64,000 nucleotides of DNA from Sphingomonadaceae bacterium. Lineage in GTDB: Bacteria; Pseudomonadota; Alphaproteobacteria; Sphingomonadales; Sphingomonadaceae. The position numbers and the translations under genes are program-made. The stretch is taken from positions 1 to 64,000 of the forward strand of contig JAFAZF010000003.1 of NCBI GenBank assembly GCA_019239915.1. The letters run 5' to 3'. Positions 25,586 through 34,361 of this stretch are shown piece after piece. Under the pieces are notes generated by a model. The model was not told the origin of the DNA. It saw nothing but the letters and a program-made list of their open reading frames with translations, and did not search any database. Position 1 is the stretch's first letter, and every line of letters begins with the position of its first letter.

Positions 25586-26353
25586 ATGGAATTGCACGGC
25601 ACGGCCGCGATCGTGACCGGCGGCGCCTCCGGCCTCGGCGGCGCGACCGCCGAGATGCTGGCGAAGGGGGGCGCGAAGGTCACGATCTTCGATCTCAACC
25701 CCGACCTCGGCATCGCCAAGGCGGAAGAACTGGGCGGCCATTTCGTCAAGGTCGACGTCACCGACGAGGTCGGCGTGCAGAACGCGATCGAGGAGGCCGA
25801 GGGGCTGCACGGCAAGGCGCGCATCTGCGTCAATTGCGCAGGCATCGGGCCGCCGGCCAAGGTCGTCGATCGCAACGGCAACCCGCTGCCGCTCGCCGAC
25901 TTCGCGAAGATCGTGAACATCAACGTGATGGGCACGTTCAACGTGCTGTCCAAGTTCGCGGCGCGGATCATCAACGAGGCGCCCGTCACCGAGGACGGGG
26001 AGCGCGGCGTGATCATCAACACCGCCTCGGTCGCCGCGTTCGACGGTCAGATCGGCCAGCCTGCTTATGCTGCTTCCAAGGGCGCCATCGTCTCAATGAC
26101 GCTGCCGATCGCGCGCGAGTTCGCCCGTTCGGGCATCCGCGTGATGACGATCGCGCCGGGCATCTTCTGGACGCCGTTGCTGGGCTCGCTGCCGCAGGAC
26201 GCGCAGGACAGCCTCGGCAAGCAGATCCCCTTTCCCAGCCGCATGGGCCGACCGGACGAATATGCCATGCTTGCCCAGTCGATCATCGCCAACCCGATGC
26301 TGAACGGCGAAGTGATTCGCCTCGACGGCGCGATCCGGATGGGCGCGAAATGA
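25586..26353 (+). CDS. Short-chain dehydrogenase, 3-hydroxyacyl-CoA dehydrogenase type II (HSD10)-like
   Basis: A 255-residue SDR with 'VTGGASGLGG' at the nucleotide site, 'NCAGIGPPAKV' in the core and 'YAASKG' as the Tyr-Lys pair. The C-terminal 'PFPSRMGRPDEYAMLAQSII' and 'GEVIRLDGAIRMG' are typical of type II 3-hydroxyacyl-CoA dehydrogenases (17beta-HSD10), which oxidise short, branched or steroid-like hydroxyacyl-CoAs with NAD. The stop overlaps the next acyl-CoA dehydrogenase start (ATGA). A close paralogue lies at 43849. Confidence 0.92.
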   Translation: MELHGTAAIVTGGASGLGGATAEMLAKGGAKVTIFDLNPDLGIAKAEELGGHFVKVDVTDEVGVQNAIEEAEGLHGKARICVNCAGIGPPAKVVDRNGNPLPLADFAKIVNINVMGTFNVLSKFAARIINEAPVTEDGERGVIINTASVAAFDGQIGQPAYAASKGAIVSMTLPIAREFARSGIRVMTIAPGIFWTPLLGSLPQDAQDSLGKQIPFPSRMGRPDEYAMLAQSIIANPMLNGEVIRLDGAIRMGAK

Positions 26354-27579
26354 GCGGCGCCTATCCGGGTGTCGGCCCCGAGAAGACCGCCGAGATCGCA
26401 GCGAAGGTGGAAGCCTTCGTACGCGATGTCGTGATCCCCTACGAGAGCGATCCGCGCCACGACGAGCATGGCCCCACCGACGAGCTGATCGCCGAGCTCA
26501 AGGAGAAGGCACGCGCCGCCGGCGTGCTGACCCCACACATCCTGCCCGACGGCCAGCACCTCTCGCAGCGCGAGACCGCTATCGTGCTGCAGAAATCCGG
26601 CCTGTCGATTCTCGGCCCGCTCGCGGTCAACACCGCGGCGCCGGACGAGGGCAACATGTACCTGCTCGGCAAGGTCGGCAGCCCCGAGCTCAAGGAGCGT
26701 TTCCTGAAGCCGCTGGTCGAGGGCAGGGGCCGCTCGGCCTTCTTCATGACCGAGCCGGCGCTGGAGGACGGCGCCGGCTCCGATCCGTCGATGATGAAGA
26801 CGACCTGCCGCCAGGACGGCAATCACTGGGTGATCAACGGCCGCAAGAAGTTCATCACCGGCGCCGACGGCGCGATCGTCGGCATCATCATGGCGAAGTC
26901 CGAAGGACCGGGTGGCGGCGCCTGCATGTTCATGGTCGATCTGCCCGATCCGGCGATCCAGACCGTCCGCGTGCTGCAGACGATCGACGATTCGATGCCC
27001 GGCGGACATGCCGAGATCGACATAGTCGATCTGCGCGTGCCGGCCGATCAGATGCTCGGCAATCCCGGCGAGGGTTTTAAATATGCCCAGATCCGGCTGT
27101 CGCCGGCGCGGTTGTCGCACTGCATGCGCTGGTACGGCGCCGCGGTTCGCGCCAATGAGATTGCGACGGACTATGCCAATCGCCGCAAGGCGTTCGGCAA
27201 GACGCTGATCGATCATGAGGGCGTCGGCTTCATGCTCGCCGACAACCTGATCGACCTCAAGCAGTCCGAGCTGATGATCGACTGGTGCGCGAGCGTGCTC
27301 GACACCGGCGAACTCGGCACGGCGGAATCGTCGATGGCGAAGGTCGCGGTTTCGGAGGCGCTCTCGCGCGTCGCGGATCGCTGTGTCCAGGTGATGGGCG
27401 GCACGGGCGTGACCCGCGATACAATGGTAGAGAAATTCTACCGCGAGATCCGCTGCTTCCGCATCTATGACGGCCCGACCGAGGTCCACAAATGGAGCCT
27501 AGCCAAGAAGATCAAGCGCGACTGGACCGGTGCGACTGCGCCGCTCAGCCCGCATGAGGAGGCTGCACGCGCCCGCTAA
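26350..27579 (+). CDS. Acyl-CoA dehydrogenase, ACAD10/11-like
   Basis: A 409-residue acyl-CoA dehydrogenase. It has a long N-terminal helical region, 'FFMTEPALEDGAGSDPSMM' in the beta domain and 'RKAFGKTLIDHEGVGFML' for FAD contact. The C-terminal 'IYDGPTEVHKWSLAKKI' puts Asp at the medium-chain Glu position and has the 'VHKW' tail seen in ACAD10/11-type enzymes, some of which take bulky or hydroxylated acyl chains. The ATG lies in an ATGA overlap with the HSD10-like gene, so the two are likely translated together and act on successive steps. Confidence 0.92.
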   Translation: MSGAYPGVGPEKTAEIAAKVEAFVRDVVIPYESDPRHDEHGPTDELIAELKEKARAAGVLTPHILPDGQHLSQRETAIVLQKSGLSILGPLAVNTAAPDEGNMYLLGKVGSPELKERFLKPLVEGRGRSAFFMTEPALEDGAGSDPSMMKTTCRQDGNHWVINGRKKFITGADGAIVGIIMAKSEGPGGGACMFMVDLPDPAIQTVRVLQTIDDSMPGGHAEIDIVDLRVPADQMLGNPGEGFKYAQIRLSPARLSHCMRWYGAAVRANEIATDYANRRKAFGKTLIDHEGVGFMLADNLIDLKQSELMIDWCASVLDTGELGTAESSMAKVAVSEALSRVADRCVQVMGGTGVTRDTMVEKFYREIRCFRIYDGPTEVHKWSLAKKIKRDWTGATAPLSPHEEAARAR

Positions 27580-27601
27580 ACGGCCGGCCGATCGGCGGGA
27601 T

Positions 27602-27620
27602 ATCTATAGAGGATATAGAT
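27602..27620. promoter_or_regulatory. AT-rich palindrome, possible promoter/operator
   Basis: ATCTATA, five bases, TATAGAT: a perfect 7-bp inverted repeat in very GC-rich surroundings, 76 bp before the crotonase at 27696. The TATAGAT arm could serve as a -10 element; the symmetry suggests regulator binding. Confidence 0.45.
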
Positions 27621-27695
27621 GTTGAGATGGGCACGGCCTTGTGCGGCCCGCCCATCTCTTCTACCGCTTTTGTGCAGCGCGGGAGCGAAAGCGGC

Positions 27696-28511
27696 ATGGC
27701 GATGGGCGACAAACTGAGCGGTCAGACCGTGCTCGTCGAGCAGCGCGGGGCGATCGAGATCGTCACGCTCAACCGCCCCGATGCGCTGAACGCGCTTTCG
27801 GAAGCGCTGGTCACCGAGCTGGCGGACTATATTCACGGGCTCAAGCATCGCCCTGAATGCCGCGTGGTGATTCTGCGCGGCGCTGGACGCGCCTTCTGCG
27901 CCGGCCTGGACATCAAGGAGAATCTCGGCCCCTCCAACGAGACGCGGCTGCAACGCTCCTGGCGAGTGCAGACCCGGCTGGCCGACGTGATGCGGACAAT
28001 GCGTGCGGTGCCGCAGCCGTTCATCGCGCTCGGACATGGCGCGGCGTGCGGCGGCGGTTTCTCGCTGATGCTGGCGTCGGATGTTCGCTTGGGCGCGCCG
28101 TCGCTGCGCATGAACGCTGCCTACATCAAGATCGGCCTCGGCGGCGCCGATATCGGCTCGAGCTATTTCCTGCCGCGTCTCGTCGGGGCGAGCCTAGCTG
28201 CCGAACTGCTGCTTACCGGCCGGTTCATTCATGCCGATCGCGCGCTGCGTCTCGGGCTGCTGAGCGATGTCGTCGACGAGGACAAGCTGCTCGACGCGGG
28301 CCTCGCGCTCGCCGACGAGATGGTCGCGAACGCACCTTATGGTCTGGCGCTGACCAAGCAGGCGCTCAACCTCAACATCGATGCGCCCTCGATCGATGCC
28401 GCGCTCGCGCTGGAGGATCGCCAGCAGGTGATGCTGACCAGCAGCGACGACCATCTCGAAGCGATGACCGCCTTTGTCGAAAAGCGGCCCCCCGTCTATC
28501 ACGGGCGCTGA
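27696..28511 (+). CDS. Enoyl-CoA hydratase/isomerase family protein
   Basis: A 271-residue crotonase. 'FCAGLDIKENLG' and 'HGAACGGGFSLMLASD' build the CoA pocket; the first hydratase Glu is Phe, and Asp appears in 'IGLGGADIGSSYFLPR'. That pattern is found in crotonases related to EchA-type proteins lacking hydratase activity. ATG 27696 has GGGAG upstream; an in-frame start at 27627 would include a low-similarity leader. An acyl-CoA dehydrogenase follows 45 bp later, in what looks like one transcript to 31736. Confidence 0.9.
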   Translation: MAMGDKLSGQTVLVEQRGAIEIVTLNRPDALNALSEALVTELADYIHGLKHRPECRVVILRGAGRAFCAGLDIKENLGPSNETRLQRSWRVQTRLADVMRTMRAVPQPFIALGHGAACGGGFSLMLASDVRLGAPSLRMNAAYIKIGLGGADIGSSYFLPRLVGASLAAELLLTGRFIHADRALRLGLLSDVVDEDKLLDAGLALADEMVANAPYGLALTKQALNLNIDAPSIDAALALEDRQQVMLTSSDDHLEAMTAFVEKRPPVYHGR

Positions 28512-28556
28512 AAACCGCGATTCTCACCTCGATCCTTCCACGCCGGAGACCGTCTC

Positions 28557-29699
28557 TTGCTCGATACCTCGACCCGCACCGCCTTCAACGAAGATCATGC
28601 GATGTTCCGCGACACGGTGCGCAAGGTCTTCGAGCGCGAGCTCATCCCCAATCTCGATCGCTACGAGCAGGAAGGGATCGTCGATCGCAAGTTCTGGCTC
28701 GCCTGCGGCGAAGCCGGGCTGCTCTGTCCGACGGTCAAGGAAGAATATGGCGGGCTCGGCCTCGACTTCGGCTACAATGCCGTCGTCACCGAGGAAATGA
28801 ACTATGCCGGCTCCTCGGCCGGCATCACGCTCCAGTCCGACATCGTCGCGGAATATGTCGAAAAATACGGGTCGGAAGAACAGAAGCTCAAATATCTGCC
28901 GAAGATGGTGACGGGCAAGTGCATCACCGCGATCGCTATGACCGAGCCTGGCACGGGGTCCGACCTGCAGGCGGTGCGCACCACCGCGCTCAAGGACGGC
29001 AACCACTACGTCATCAACGGCTCCAAGACCTACATTACCAACGGCCAGAACGCCGACATGACGATCGTCGTCGCCAAGACCGACCCTTCGCTCGGCGCGA
29101 AGGGCGTCTCGCTGATCCTCGTCGACGCGGATACGCCCGGCTATAAAAAGGGGCGCAACCTGGACAAGGTCGGCATGCATTCGGCCGATACTTCGGAGCT
29201 GTTCTTCGAGGATGTGCGCGTGCCGATCACCAACTGCCTCGGTGCGGAGGGGCAGGGATTCGTCTACCTGATGAGCCAGCTGCCGCAGGAGCGGCTCGGC
29301 ATCGCGATTGGCGCGCACGCTGCGGCCCAGCGCGCGTTCGACGAAGCGGTGTCGTTCACCAAGGATCGCAAGGCGTTCGGCAAGACGGTGTTCGAGTTCC
29401 AGAACACCAAGTTCACGCTCGCGGACATGAAGAGCCAGCTTCAGGTCGGCTGGGCGCATCTCGATTGGGCGCTCGCGCGCCACATCCGCGGCGAACTGAC
29501 GACCGCCGAAGCATCCGCCGCCAAGCAGTGGCACACCGATATGCAGGGTCGCATCGTCGACATGGCGCTCCAGCTTCATGGCGGCGCGGGCTATATGAAC
29601 GAGTATATGGTCGCGCGGCTCTATCGCGACGCGCGCGTCACGCGCATCTTCGGCGGCACCAACGAGATCATGAAGGAGGTCGTCAGCCGCTCGATCTGA
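28557..29699 (+). CDS. Acyl-CoA dehydrogenase
   Basis: A 380-residue acyl-CoA dehydrogenase starting at TTG with GGAG eight bases upstream. An ATG start at 28602 would cut the conserved N-terminal helix, so TTG is preferred. Motifs: 'AIAMTEPGTGSDLQAVRT', 'RKAFGKTVFEFQNTKF' and 'LQLHGGAGYMNEYMVARLYR'. The C-terminal Glu position reads 'FGGTNEIM', so Gly replaces it; Glu in 'PQERLGIA' likely serves as base, as in isovaleryl/long-chain types. It is the first enzyme of a set continuing with NTF2-like, crotonase and DUF2889 genes. Confidence 0.93.
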   Translation: MLDTSTRTAFNEDHAMFRDTVRKVFERELIPNLDRYEQEGIVDRKFWLACGEAGLLCPTVKEEYGGLGLDFGYNAVVTEEMNYAGSSAGITLQSDIVAEYVEKYGSEEQKLKYLPKMVTGKCITAIAMTEPGTGSDLQAVRTTALKDGNHYVINGSKTYITNGQNADMTIVVAKTDPSLGAKGVSLILVDADTPGYKKGRNLDKVGMHSADTSELFFEDVRVPITNCLGAEGQGFVYLMSQLPQERLGIAIGAHAAAQRAFDEAVSFTKDRKAFGKTVFEFQNTKFTLADMKSQLQVGWAHLDWALARHIRGELTTAEASAAKQWHTDMQGRIVDMALQLHGGAGYMNEYMVARLYRDARVTRIFGGTNEIMKEVVSRSI

Positions 29700-29732
29700 T
29701 CGGGCGGCGCGGTCGCTTGCGGGAGAAGGTCG

Positions 29733-30176
29733 ATGGCGGAGCCGTGGCAGGAGATCGAGGCGATCCGCGTGCTCAAGGCACGCTATTTCCGCATGGTCGA
29801 TACGAAGCAGTGGGCCGCGTGGCGGGCATTGTTCACGGACGATTTCGAAGCTGTGATCGATCATGCCGTTTCGCTGAGAGGCGCGGACGGCCAGTCCGAT
29901 CCGCCCTATGACGCCGATGGTTTCCTGAAGCTGGCGAGCGATGCCTTCGCGACCGCCGACAGCGTCCATCACGGCCACATGCCCGAGATCGAGCTGCTCT
30001 CGCCGACCGAAGCTCGGGGGATCTGGGCGATGGAGGACATCATCGCCCATCCGGATGGCTCCGTGTTCCGTGGCTACGGCCACTATCACGAGCGCTATCG
30101 GAAGGATGACGAAGGTTGGCGGATCGCACGATTGCATCTCACCCGCATCCGCCTCGAGACGAGCAAGCCCGCTTGA
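29733..30176 (+). CDS. NTF2-like (SnoaL-type) protein
   Basis: A 147-residue cone-shaped NTF2-fold protein. The N-terminal helix 'IRVLKARYFRMVDTKQWAAW' with 'LFTDDFEAVIDHA' and the C-terminal strands 'YHERYRKDDEGWRIARLHLT' are typical of SnoaL/steroid-isomerase-like proteins. Members act as isomerases, dehydratases or cyclases, or simply bind ligands. It stands 33 bp after the acyl-CoA dehydrogenase, and its stop overlaps a TTG start (TTGA) of the next crotonase. A double-bond or hydration role on a cyclic intermediate is possible. Confidence 0.86.
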   Translation: MAEPWQEIEAIRVLKARYFRMVDTKQWAAWRALFTDDFEAVIDHAVSLRGADGQSDPPYDADGFLKLASDAFATADSVHHGHMPEIELLSPTEARGIWAMEDIIAHPDGSVFRGYGHYHERYRKDDEGWRIARLHLTRIRLETSKPA

Positions 30177-30958
30177 GCGAGCGTCGCGTCACGATCGCAT
30201 TCGCGGATGGTGTCGCCGACGTCAGGCTCGCGCGTCCCGAGAAGATGAACGCGATGGACCTGGCGATGTACCAGGGCATCGCGGACGCGCTCGACGAGCT
30301 TCGTCATCTGAAGGGGCTGCGCTGCGTCGTCCTGTCGGGGGAGGGACGCTGCTTCTGCGCGGGCGTCGATCTCGGCCGGCTCGGCGACGAACCGGCCCTG
30401 CGCGATCTTAGTCCGCGCACGCATGGCGAGGCCAATCTCTTCCAGAACGCGGCCTGGGGCTGGCGGACGCTGCCGGTGCCGGTGATCGCGGCCGTCCACG
30501 GCGTTGCCTATGGGGCCGGTGCGCAGGTGATGCTGGGCGCCGACATCCGCATCGTCGCGCCCGATGCCAGGCTCTCCATCATGGAGACGCGCTGGGGCCT
30601 CGTTCCGGACGTCGCGGGCATGGCGCTGATCCGCGGGCTGCTGCGAGACGATATCGCCCGGGAGCTGATCTATACCGCGCGCATCCTCAACGGCGAGGAG
30701 GCGGCGTCGCTCGGGCTCGTCACCCGCACGGCGGCCGATCCGCACGCCGAGGCGATGGCGCTGGCACGCGCGATCGCGGCACAATCGCCCGACGCGATCC
30801 GTGCCGCCAAGCGGCTGATGAATGCGCTTCCGGATGCGACGGCGGCGAACATCCTTCAGGCGGAAGCGGCGGAGCAGACCGCGCTGCTGGCATCCGAGGG
30901 CCACCGCGAGACCGTGCGCGCGGCGGCAGAACAACGTGCACCGCTGTTTCGCGACTGA
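30173..30958 (+). CDS. Enoyl-CoA hydratase/isomerase family protein
   Basis: A 261-residue crotonase starting at TTG within a TTGA overlap with the NTF2-like gene; this gives the expected short N-terminus ('SERRVTIAFADGVADV'). 'FCAGVDLGRLGD' and 'VHGVAYGAGAQVML' form the oxyanion pocket. The first hydratase Glu is Gln or Val, and 'WGLVPDVAGMAL' carries Asp at the isomerase-type position. No frame disruption. Probably an isomerase or other crotonase activity in the 27696-31736 operon. Confidence 0.88.
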   Translation: MSERRVTIAFADGVADVRLARPEKMNAMDLAMYQGIADALDELRHLKGLRCVVLSGEGRCFCAGVDLGRLGDEPALRDLSPRTHGEANLFQNAAWGWRTLPVPVIAAVHGVAYGAGAQVMLGADIRIVAPDARLSIMETRWGLVPDVAGMALIRGLLRDDIARELIYTARILNGEEAASLGLVTRTAADPHAEAMALARAIAAQSPDAIRAAKRLMNALPDATAANILQAEAAEQTALLASEGHRETVRAAAEQRAPLFRD

Positions 30959-30974
30959 TCGGGCCGGAGACGCT

Positions 30975-31736
30975 GTGCCGGTGGCGGCGCGGGGCCGGGG
31001 CCTCAACCGCGTCATCCGCATCGTAGGCGGGCCCGGCCGCATCCGCGTCGCGCTCGAGGACGACTTCCATCACTTCCGGCTCGATCTGCGGCACGACGGC
31101 GCGCATGTGACGGCGATCGCGACCGAAGGACTGCGGACGCCATACACGCTGTGCGCCGTCGCCGGGCATCGGCTCGATGAGATTCGCGGCATGGCGCTCA
31201 GTGTCGATATGACGGCCACCTTCCGGCTCGCCGATGCGCGTCAGCAATGCACGCACCAGTTCGATCTCGCCGGGCTGGCGGTCGCGGCGGCGGCGCGGGG
31301 CACCAGCGCGCGCCGGTACGACATTTTCGTGGAGGACGAGGCGCCGGGCGCGGACCGTCACGCGATCCTGAGCCGCGACGGCGTGGTCGCGCTCGATTGG
31401 ACGTTGGATGGTGATTACGCCGTCGCCGCGCCGGCGCCTTATGCCGGTCGCGCGCTCGGTTCCGGCTTCACGGCGTGGGTGGCCGAGACGCTGTCACCCG
31501 AAGAAGCCGAGGCGGCGTTGGTGCTGCGGCGCGGGGTGTTCATCGCGGGCGGTCGCGCAATCGCCGCGCAGATCGACGACACGCTGCCGTTCGCACCCGT
31601 TACCAGGGGCTGCTGGGTCCAACAGCCCACCCAGGCGTCGCGGGCGGCGCGCATCTCCGGCTCGACTCTCGACTTCGGGGGGCGCGCCGTGCTGCTCACG
31701 CGCGATGACGATGCCTGGCTATCCGGTTCCGCCTGA
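30975..31736 (+). CDS. DUF2889 domain-containing protein
   Basis: A 253-residue protein starting at GTG with CGGAGA upstream. The pattern 'VALEDDFHHFRLDLRHDGAH', a proline/cysteine segment 'TPYTLCAVAG', 'LRDEIRGM'-like turn and 'CTHQFDLAGLAV' fits DUF2889, a family without assigned activity. The C-x-H pair in 'CTH' and the early 'DDFHHF' could bind a metal. It ends a beta-oxidation operon, 16 bp after a crotonase. The association suggests a role on the same substrate; the biochemical function is unknown. Confidence 0.75.
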   Translation: MPVAARGRGLNRVIRIVGGPGRIRVALEDDFHHFRLDLRHDGAHVTAIATEGLRTPYTLCAVAGHRLDEIRGMALSVDMTATFRLADARQQCTHQFDLAGLAVAAAARGTSARRYDIFVEDEAPGADRHAILSRDGVVALDWTLDGDYAVAAPAPYAGRALGSGFTAWVAETLSPEEAEAALVLRRGVFIAGGRAIAAQIDDTLPFAPVTRGCWVQQPTQASRAARISGSTLDFGGRAVLLTRDDDAWLSGSA

Positions 31737-31740
31737 CGCC

Positions 31741-32061
31741 TCAGAGCTGGGCCGCCGGCACCTGCAGCGTCAGCCCGTCGAGCGCGGGTGAGACGATGAT
31801 CTGGCAGGAGAGGCGGCTGCCGGGTCTCGGCCCGAGCACGATCCGGAGCATGTCTTCCTCGTCGGCGCTTGGAGAGGCGAGACGATCGCACCACTGCTCC
31901 GCGACATAGACGTGGCAGGTGCCGCAGCTGAGATTGCCGCCGCAGTCCGCGACGATCCCGGGCACACCGGCGGTGGTCGCCGCGCGCATCGCCGATTGGC
32001 CCTCCGTCGCTTGGACCTCGCGAGTGCGCCCATCCGGCTGGACGAAGTATAGCCTCGTCAC
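31741..32061 (-). CDS. 2Fe-2S ferredoxin (adrenodoxin/P450 type)
   Basis: A 106-residue plant/vertebrate-type ferredoxin. Cluster ligands are Cys40, Cys46, Cys49 ('CGGNLSCGTCHVYV') and Cys86 ('RLSCQI'). The spacing C-x5-C-x2-C matches adrenodoxin-like ferredoxins that pass electrons to P450s. It is four bases downstream of an alpha/beta hydrolase stop, in the same operon. The two P450s lie 20-27 kb away and no ferredoxin reductase is present in the window. It could serve those P450s or the Rieske oxygenase. Confidence 0.92.
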   Translation of the reverse strand: MTRLYFVQPDGRTREVQATEGQSAMRAATTAGVPGIVADCGGNLSCGTCHVYVAEQWCDRLASPSADEEDMLRIVLGPRPGSRLSCQIIVSPALDGLTLQVPAAQL

Positions 32062-32065
32062 GTGA

Positions 32066-32950
32066 TCAGGCGCTGCGCGGATGGGCGAGCAGCGCGTTCA
32101 GTGTCGCGACCAGTGCGATCGGTTGCTCGAGCATCACGTGATGATGGGTGAGCGGGATGGTGACTGGCGCGCCGCAAGTGGGCAGCCCTGCCACGATCGT
32201 GGCAAGGTCCCCTTCGTCTATGACATCGCTGTTCCCGGCGTGGATGAAGTCGACCGGCACCGTCAGCCCGCCGATCTCCGGCCCGACATGATTGCGCCGT
32301 GGCGCGTGGACTGTCGCGGGATCGAATTTCCAGGTCCAGCGATCCTCGTCGATGCGGCGGATCGAATGACGCGCGACATAATCCATTACGGCGGGGATAG
32401 GCCAGTCGCCGGGTGGCATCAGCCGGTAACGGGTTCGCGCCGCGGCGAAGCTGGGATAGATGGTTTCCGGCCGCTCGACTGCTTCTTCCAGGGAACTGTC
32501 GCGCGAGAACACACGGCCGTCGATCAGGATCACGCGCTCGATCGCGTCCGGTGCCAGCAGAGCCGCATGGAGCGCGCAGCCCGATCCGAAGCTGTGCGCG
32601 ACGAGCGCCGCCTTCTTGAACCCGGCGTGACGCGCCGCCGCGAGGATCTCGCGGGCATATTGAAGTCGCGAGTAGGCCGGGCGCCGATCGCTGTCGCCCA
32701 TGCCGGTGAAATCCGGCGCGATGACGCGATAGCGATCGGTGAAGCGCGGCGCGATATGGTCCCACCAGCGCGCATGCGCGATATACCCGTGCACCAACAC
32801 GAGCCCCGGCTTGTCGATGCTGTCGAGATTCCAGCCACGATAGCGGACCATTGCGCCTTCGACCTCGACCGCGCGCACCTCGGCTTCCTGCGCCCACGCC
32901 TCATGCAACCAATCGGACAGCGGGTCGGGAACCGAGACGATCGCGTGCAT
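32066..32950 (-). CDS. Alpha/beta hydrolase
   Basis: A 294-residue hydrolase with nucleophile elbow 'AHSFGSG' (Ser120), oxyanion motif 'LVHGYIAHARWWD' and C-terminal histidines 'PLTHHHVMLEQP'. The acid is probably in 'DVIDEGD'. ATG 32950 is used; a GTG six codons upstream is possible. Fold relatives hydrolyse esters, epoxides or C-C bonds. The ferredoxin gene follows after four bases, so both are likely expressed with an oxygenase. Divergent from the lipocalin-like gene at 33061. Confidence 0.88.
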   Translation of the reverse strand: MHAIVSVPDPLSDWLHEAWAQEAEVRAVEVEGAMVRYRGWNLDSIDKPGLVLVHGYIAHARWWDHIAPRFTDRYRVIAPDFTGMGDSDRRPAYSRLQYAREILAAARHAGFKKAALVAHSFGSGCALHAALLAPDAIERVILIDGRVFSRDSSLEEAVERPETIYPSFAAARTRYRLMPPGDWPIPAVMDYVARHSIRRIDEDRWTWKFDPATVHAPRRNHVGPEIGGLTVPVDFIHAGNSDVIDEGDLATIVAGLPTCGAPVTIPLTHHHVMLEQPIALVATLNALLAHPRSA

Positions 32951-33060
32951 CGAACTTGCTTGCCCCACCGCGATTGCCGTCGCAAGCCAATGATCTAGCG
33001 GATTGTCACACCGCCCGTGCGCGGCCTATCGCTGCCACGCGCCGCGCCAACGGAGGAATC

Positions 33061-33501
33061 ATGCCCACGATAAGGGAGCGCCTGATCGGCGCCTGGTCGC
33101 TCGTCAGCTTCGAGAGCCGTCTGCCCGATGGTCGGACGTCCTCGCCGCTCGGACGCGGCGCGCAGGGGCATATCGTCTATTCGGACAACGGCATTGTCAG
33201 CGTGAACCTGTCGCGCGGCGACCGCGTCGCGGGAGGCAGTGGGCTCTTCCAGTTCCGCTCGGACGACGAGATTGCCGCCGTGGCCCGCGGCTACATGGCC
33301 TATTCGGGCCATTTCGAGGTCGATGAGGAGCGTGCGGTCGCCCGTCATCATTTCGAGCTCTGCATCGATCCCGCCCTGGTGGGGACGCTGCAGGAGCGGC
33401 ATGTCCGCTTCTTCGAAGACAAGCTCGAACTTAGCGTGAAGAACGCGAGCGAGGTCAACGGCGTCGGCAATCCCTCCACGCTCGTGTGGCAGCGCGTCTG
33501 A
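33061..33501 (+). CDS. Lipocalin-like domain protein
   Basis: A 146-residue protein with the lipocalin-like opening 'LIGAWSLVSFESRLPDG' and the strands 'GHIVYSDNGIVSVNL' and 'AYSGHFEVDEERAVARHHFE'. This small-barrel family often binds hydrophobic ligands and appears in polyketide or catabolic clusters. A GGAGGAAT ribosome site stands directly before ATG 33061. No signal peptide, so it is cytoplasmic. The SDR at 33513 follows after 11 bases, with which it is probably cotranscribed. Confidence 0.82.
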   Translation: MPTIRERLIGAWSLVSFESRLPDGRTSSPLGRGAQGHIVYSDNGIVSVNLSRGDRVAGGSGLFQFRSDDEIAAVARGYMAYSGHFEVDEERAVARHHFELCIDPALVGTLQERHVRFFEDKLELSVKNASEVNGVGNPSTLVWQRV

Positions 33502-33512
33502 AGGAGATCGGC

Positions 33513-34331
33513 ATGACCCATCCCGCCATCGCACCCGGCAACGTCGCGGTGGTCACCGGCGGCGCGAGCGGGATCGGCCTCGCCGCCGCCAAGCGCTTCG
33601 CCGAGCTGGGGCTCAAAATATGCATCGCCGATCGTGCAGGCCTCGATGAAGCGAAGGCGGCGCTCGGCGGGGATGTGCTCGCGGTGGAGGCCGACGTCTC
33701 CGATCGCGCCGCCGTCGAGGCGCTCGCCAGGCGGGTCACGGAGACGCTCGGTCCTGTCTCGGTGCTGATGAACAATGCGGGCGTCGGCGGTGGTGGCGAT
33801 GCGCTGTCGAACCCGGAGGGATGGGAGCGAGTGCTCGGCGTCAACCTGTTCGGCGTCCTCCACGGCGTGCAGGCCTTCGTGCCGGCGATGGCCGAAAGCG
33901 GTCGGCCGGGCCTGGTGATCAACACCGGCTCGAAGCAGGGCATCACGCAGCCACCCGGCGACACCGCCTACAATGTCAGCAAGTCCGGCGTGAAGGCGCT
34001 GACCGAAGGGCTGGCGCACACGCTGCGCGAGAAGAACGCGGCTGTGACCGCGCATCTGCTGATCCCGGGCTTCACCTATACCGGCATGACCGCGCGCCGG
34101 CTGCCGGAAAAGCCACCTTCGGCTTGGACCGCGGAGCAGGTCGTCGACTTCATGCTCGAAAGCCTGGACCGCGGCGACTTCTACATCCTTTGCCCGGACA
34201 ATGAGACGACCCGCGCCCACGACGAGAAGCGCATGGCCTGGTCCGCCGGTGACATCATCGAGAACCGCCCCGCGTTGTCGCGCTGGCACGCCGAATGGAA
34301 GGACGCGTTCGCCGCGCACATGGCGGAGTAG
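33513..34331 (+). CDS. Short-chain dehydrogenase/reductase
   Basis: A 272-residue SDR: 'VTGGASGIGLAAAKRF' at the nucleotide site, 'NNAGVGGGGDA' in the core, 'YNVSKSG' as Tyr-Lys and 'IPGFTYTGMTARRLPEKP' after the active site. An AAGGAG lies before ATG 33513. It runs convergent to an acyl-CoA dehydrogenase, with a palindromic repeat between. NAD(P)-dependent alcohol/ketone conversion; substrate unknown. Confidence 0.9.
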   Translation: MTHPAIAPGNVAVVTGGASGIGLAAAKRFAELGLKICIADRAGLDEAKAALGGDVLAVEADVSDRAAVEALARRVTETLGPVSVLMNNAGVGGGGDALSNPEGWERVLGVNLFGVLHGVQAFVPAMAESGRPGLVINTGSKQGITQPPGDTAYNVSKSGVKALTEGLAHTLREKNAAVTAHLLIPGFTYTGMTARRLPEKPPSAWTAEQVVDFMLESLDRGDFYILCPDNETTRAHDEKRMAWSAGDIIENRPALSRWHAEWKDAFAAHMAE

Positions 34332-34361
34332 TTCGTTTCGACAACTCAGCCTCACCACGTT

